6,211 bases of DNA from Porticoccaceae bacterium (GTDB taxonomy: Bacteria; Pseudomonadota; Gammaproteobacteria; Pseudomonadales; Porticoccaceae), in assembly GCA_023229065.1 (NCBI GenBank), contig JALNZZ010000122.1:1-6211 (forward strand), written 5' to 3'. A program made the translations under genes and the position numbers. Shown here piece by piece: positions 6,192 to 6,211 of the stretch (the first letter of the stretch is position 1; each line of letters opens with the position of its first letter). The notes below the pieces were generated by a model, which saw only the letters and a list, made by a program, of their open reading frames with translations, made no database searches and was not told the DNA's origin.

Positions 6192-6211
6192 ATGACCGAC
6201 GGACAGAAGAA
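6192..6211 (+). CDS. Start of a further gene, cut off by the window end; product unknown
   Basis: An ATG at 6192 stands 6 bases after AGGAG (6181-6185) and opens a frame reading MTDGQK to the window edge. Spacing and ribosome binding site match the other genes here, so a real start is likely. Six residues are too few to suggest a function. It lies 84 bases after the ligase stop, a wider gap than those within the ligase cassette. Confidence 0.65.

Overview
This is a GC-rich window in which every supported gene lies on the + strand. It looks like part of the nucleotide-metabolism and DNA-processing region of a tailed double-stranded DNA phage of a Gram-negative, probably proteobacterial, host. 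The phage assignment is an inference. It rests on tightly packed co-directional genes with strong AGGAG-type ribosome binding sites, a phage-style set of functions (ribonucleotide reductase, a lone T4-Pnkp-like 3'-phosphatase domain, a compact T7-like ATP-dependent DNA ligase) and unknown proteins between them. No virion gene, integrase or host housekeeping gene is visible, so a prophage or large plasmid cannot be excluded.

Layout. Positions 1-2689 hold class I ribonucleotide reductase: the large subunit nrdA, cut off at its 5' end by the window, then nrdB 10 bases later, with a perfect TAAGGAGG Shine-Dalgarno that starts on the nrdA stop codon. Positions 2690-2803 are non-coding and hold a 16-bp perfect hairpin and a second small hairpin just before a ribosome binding site. 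Positions 2804-4420 encode a 538-residue protein of unknown function with an HNCNCCH cysteine/histidine cluster. A rho-independent terminator follows at 4434-4472, and its stem resembles the upstream hairpin, so this gene is bracketed by hairpins. Positions 4493-6107 are a three-gene, translationally coupled cassette: an 85-residue unknown protein, a HAD-family phosphatase matching the 3'-phosphatase domain of T4 polynucleotide kinase/phosphatase, and an ATP-dependent DNA ligase. They are joined by TAATG and TGATG stop/start overlaps. Positions 6108-6191 form a short leader that can fold so that the ribosome binding site of the next gene (from 6192, cut off by the window end) is paired.

How they fit together. 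NrdA and NrdB would make deoxynucleotides for replication. The phosphatase would clean 3'-phosphate ends into 3'-OH ends, and the ligase would seal them. The joint translation of phosphatase and ligase suggests a nick-healing and sealing pair. The least explained parts are the 538-residue Cys-cluster protein, the 85-residue leader gene of the ligase cassette, and the structured leader at the right edge.
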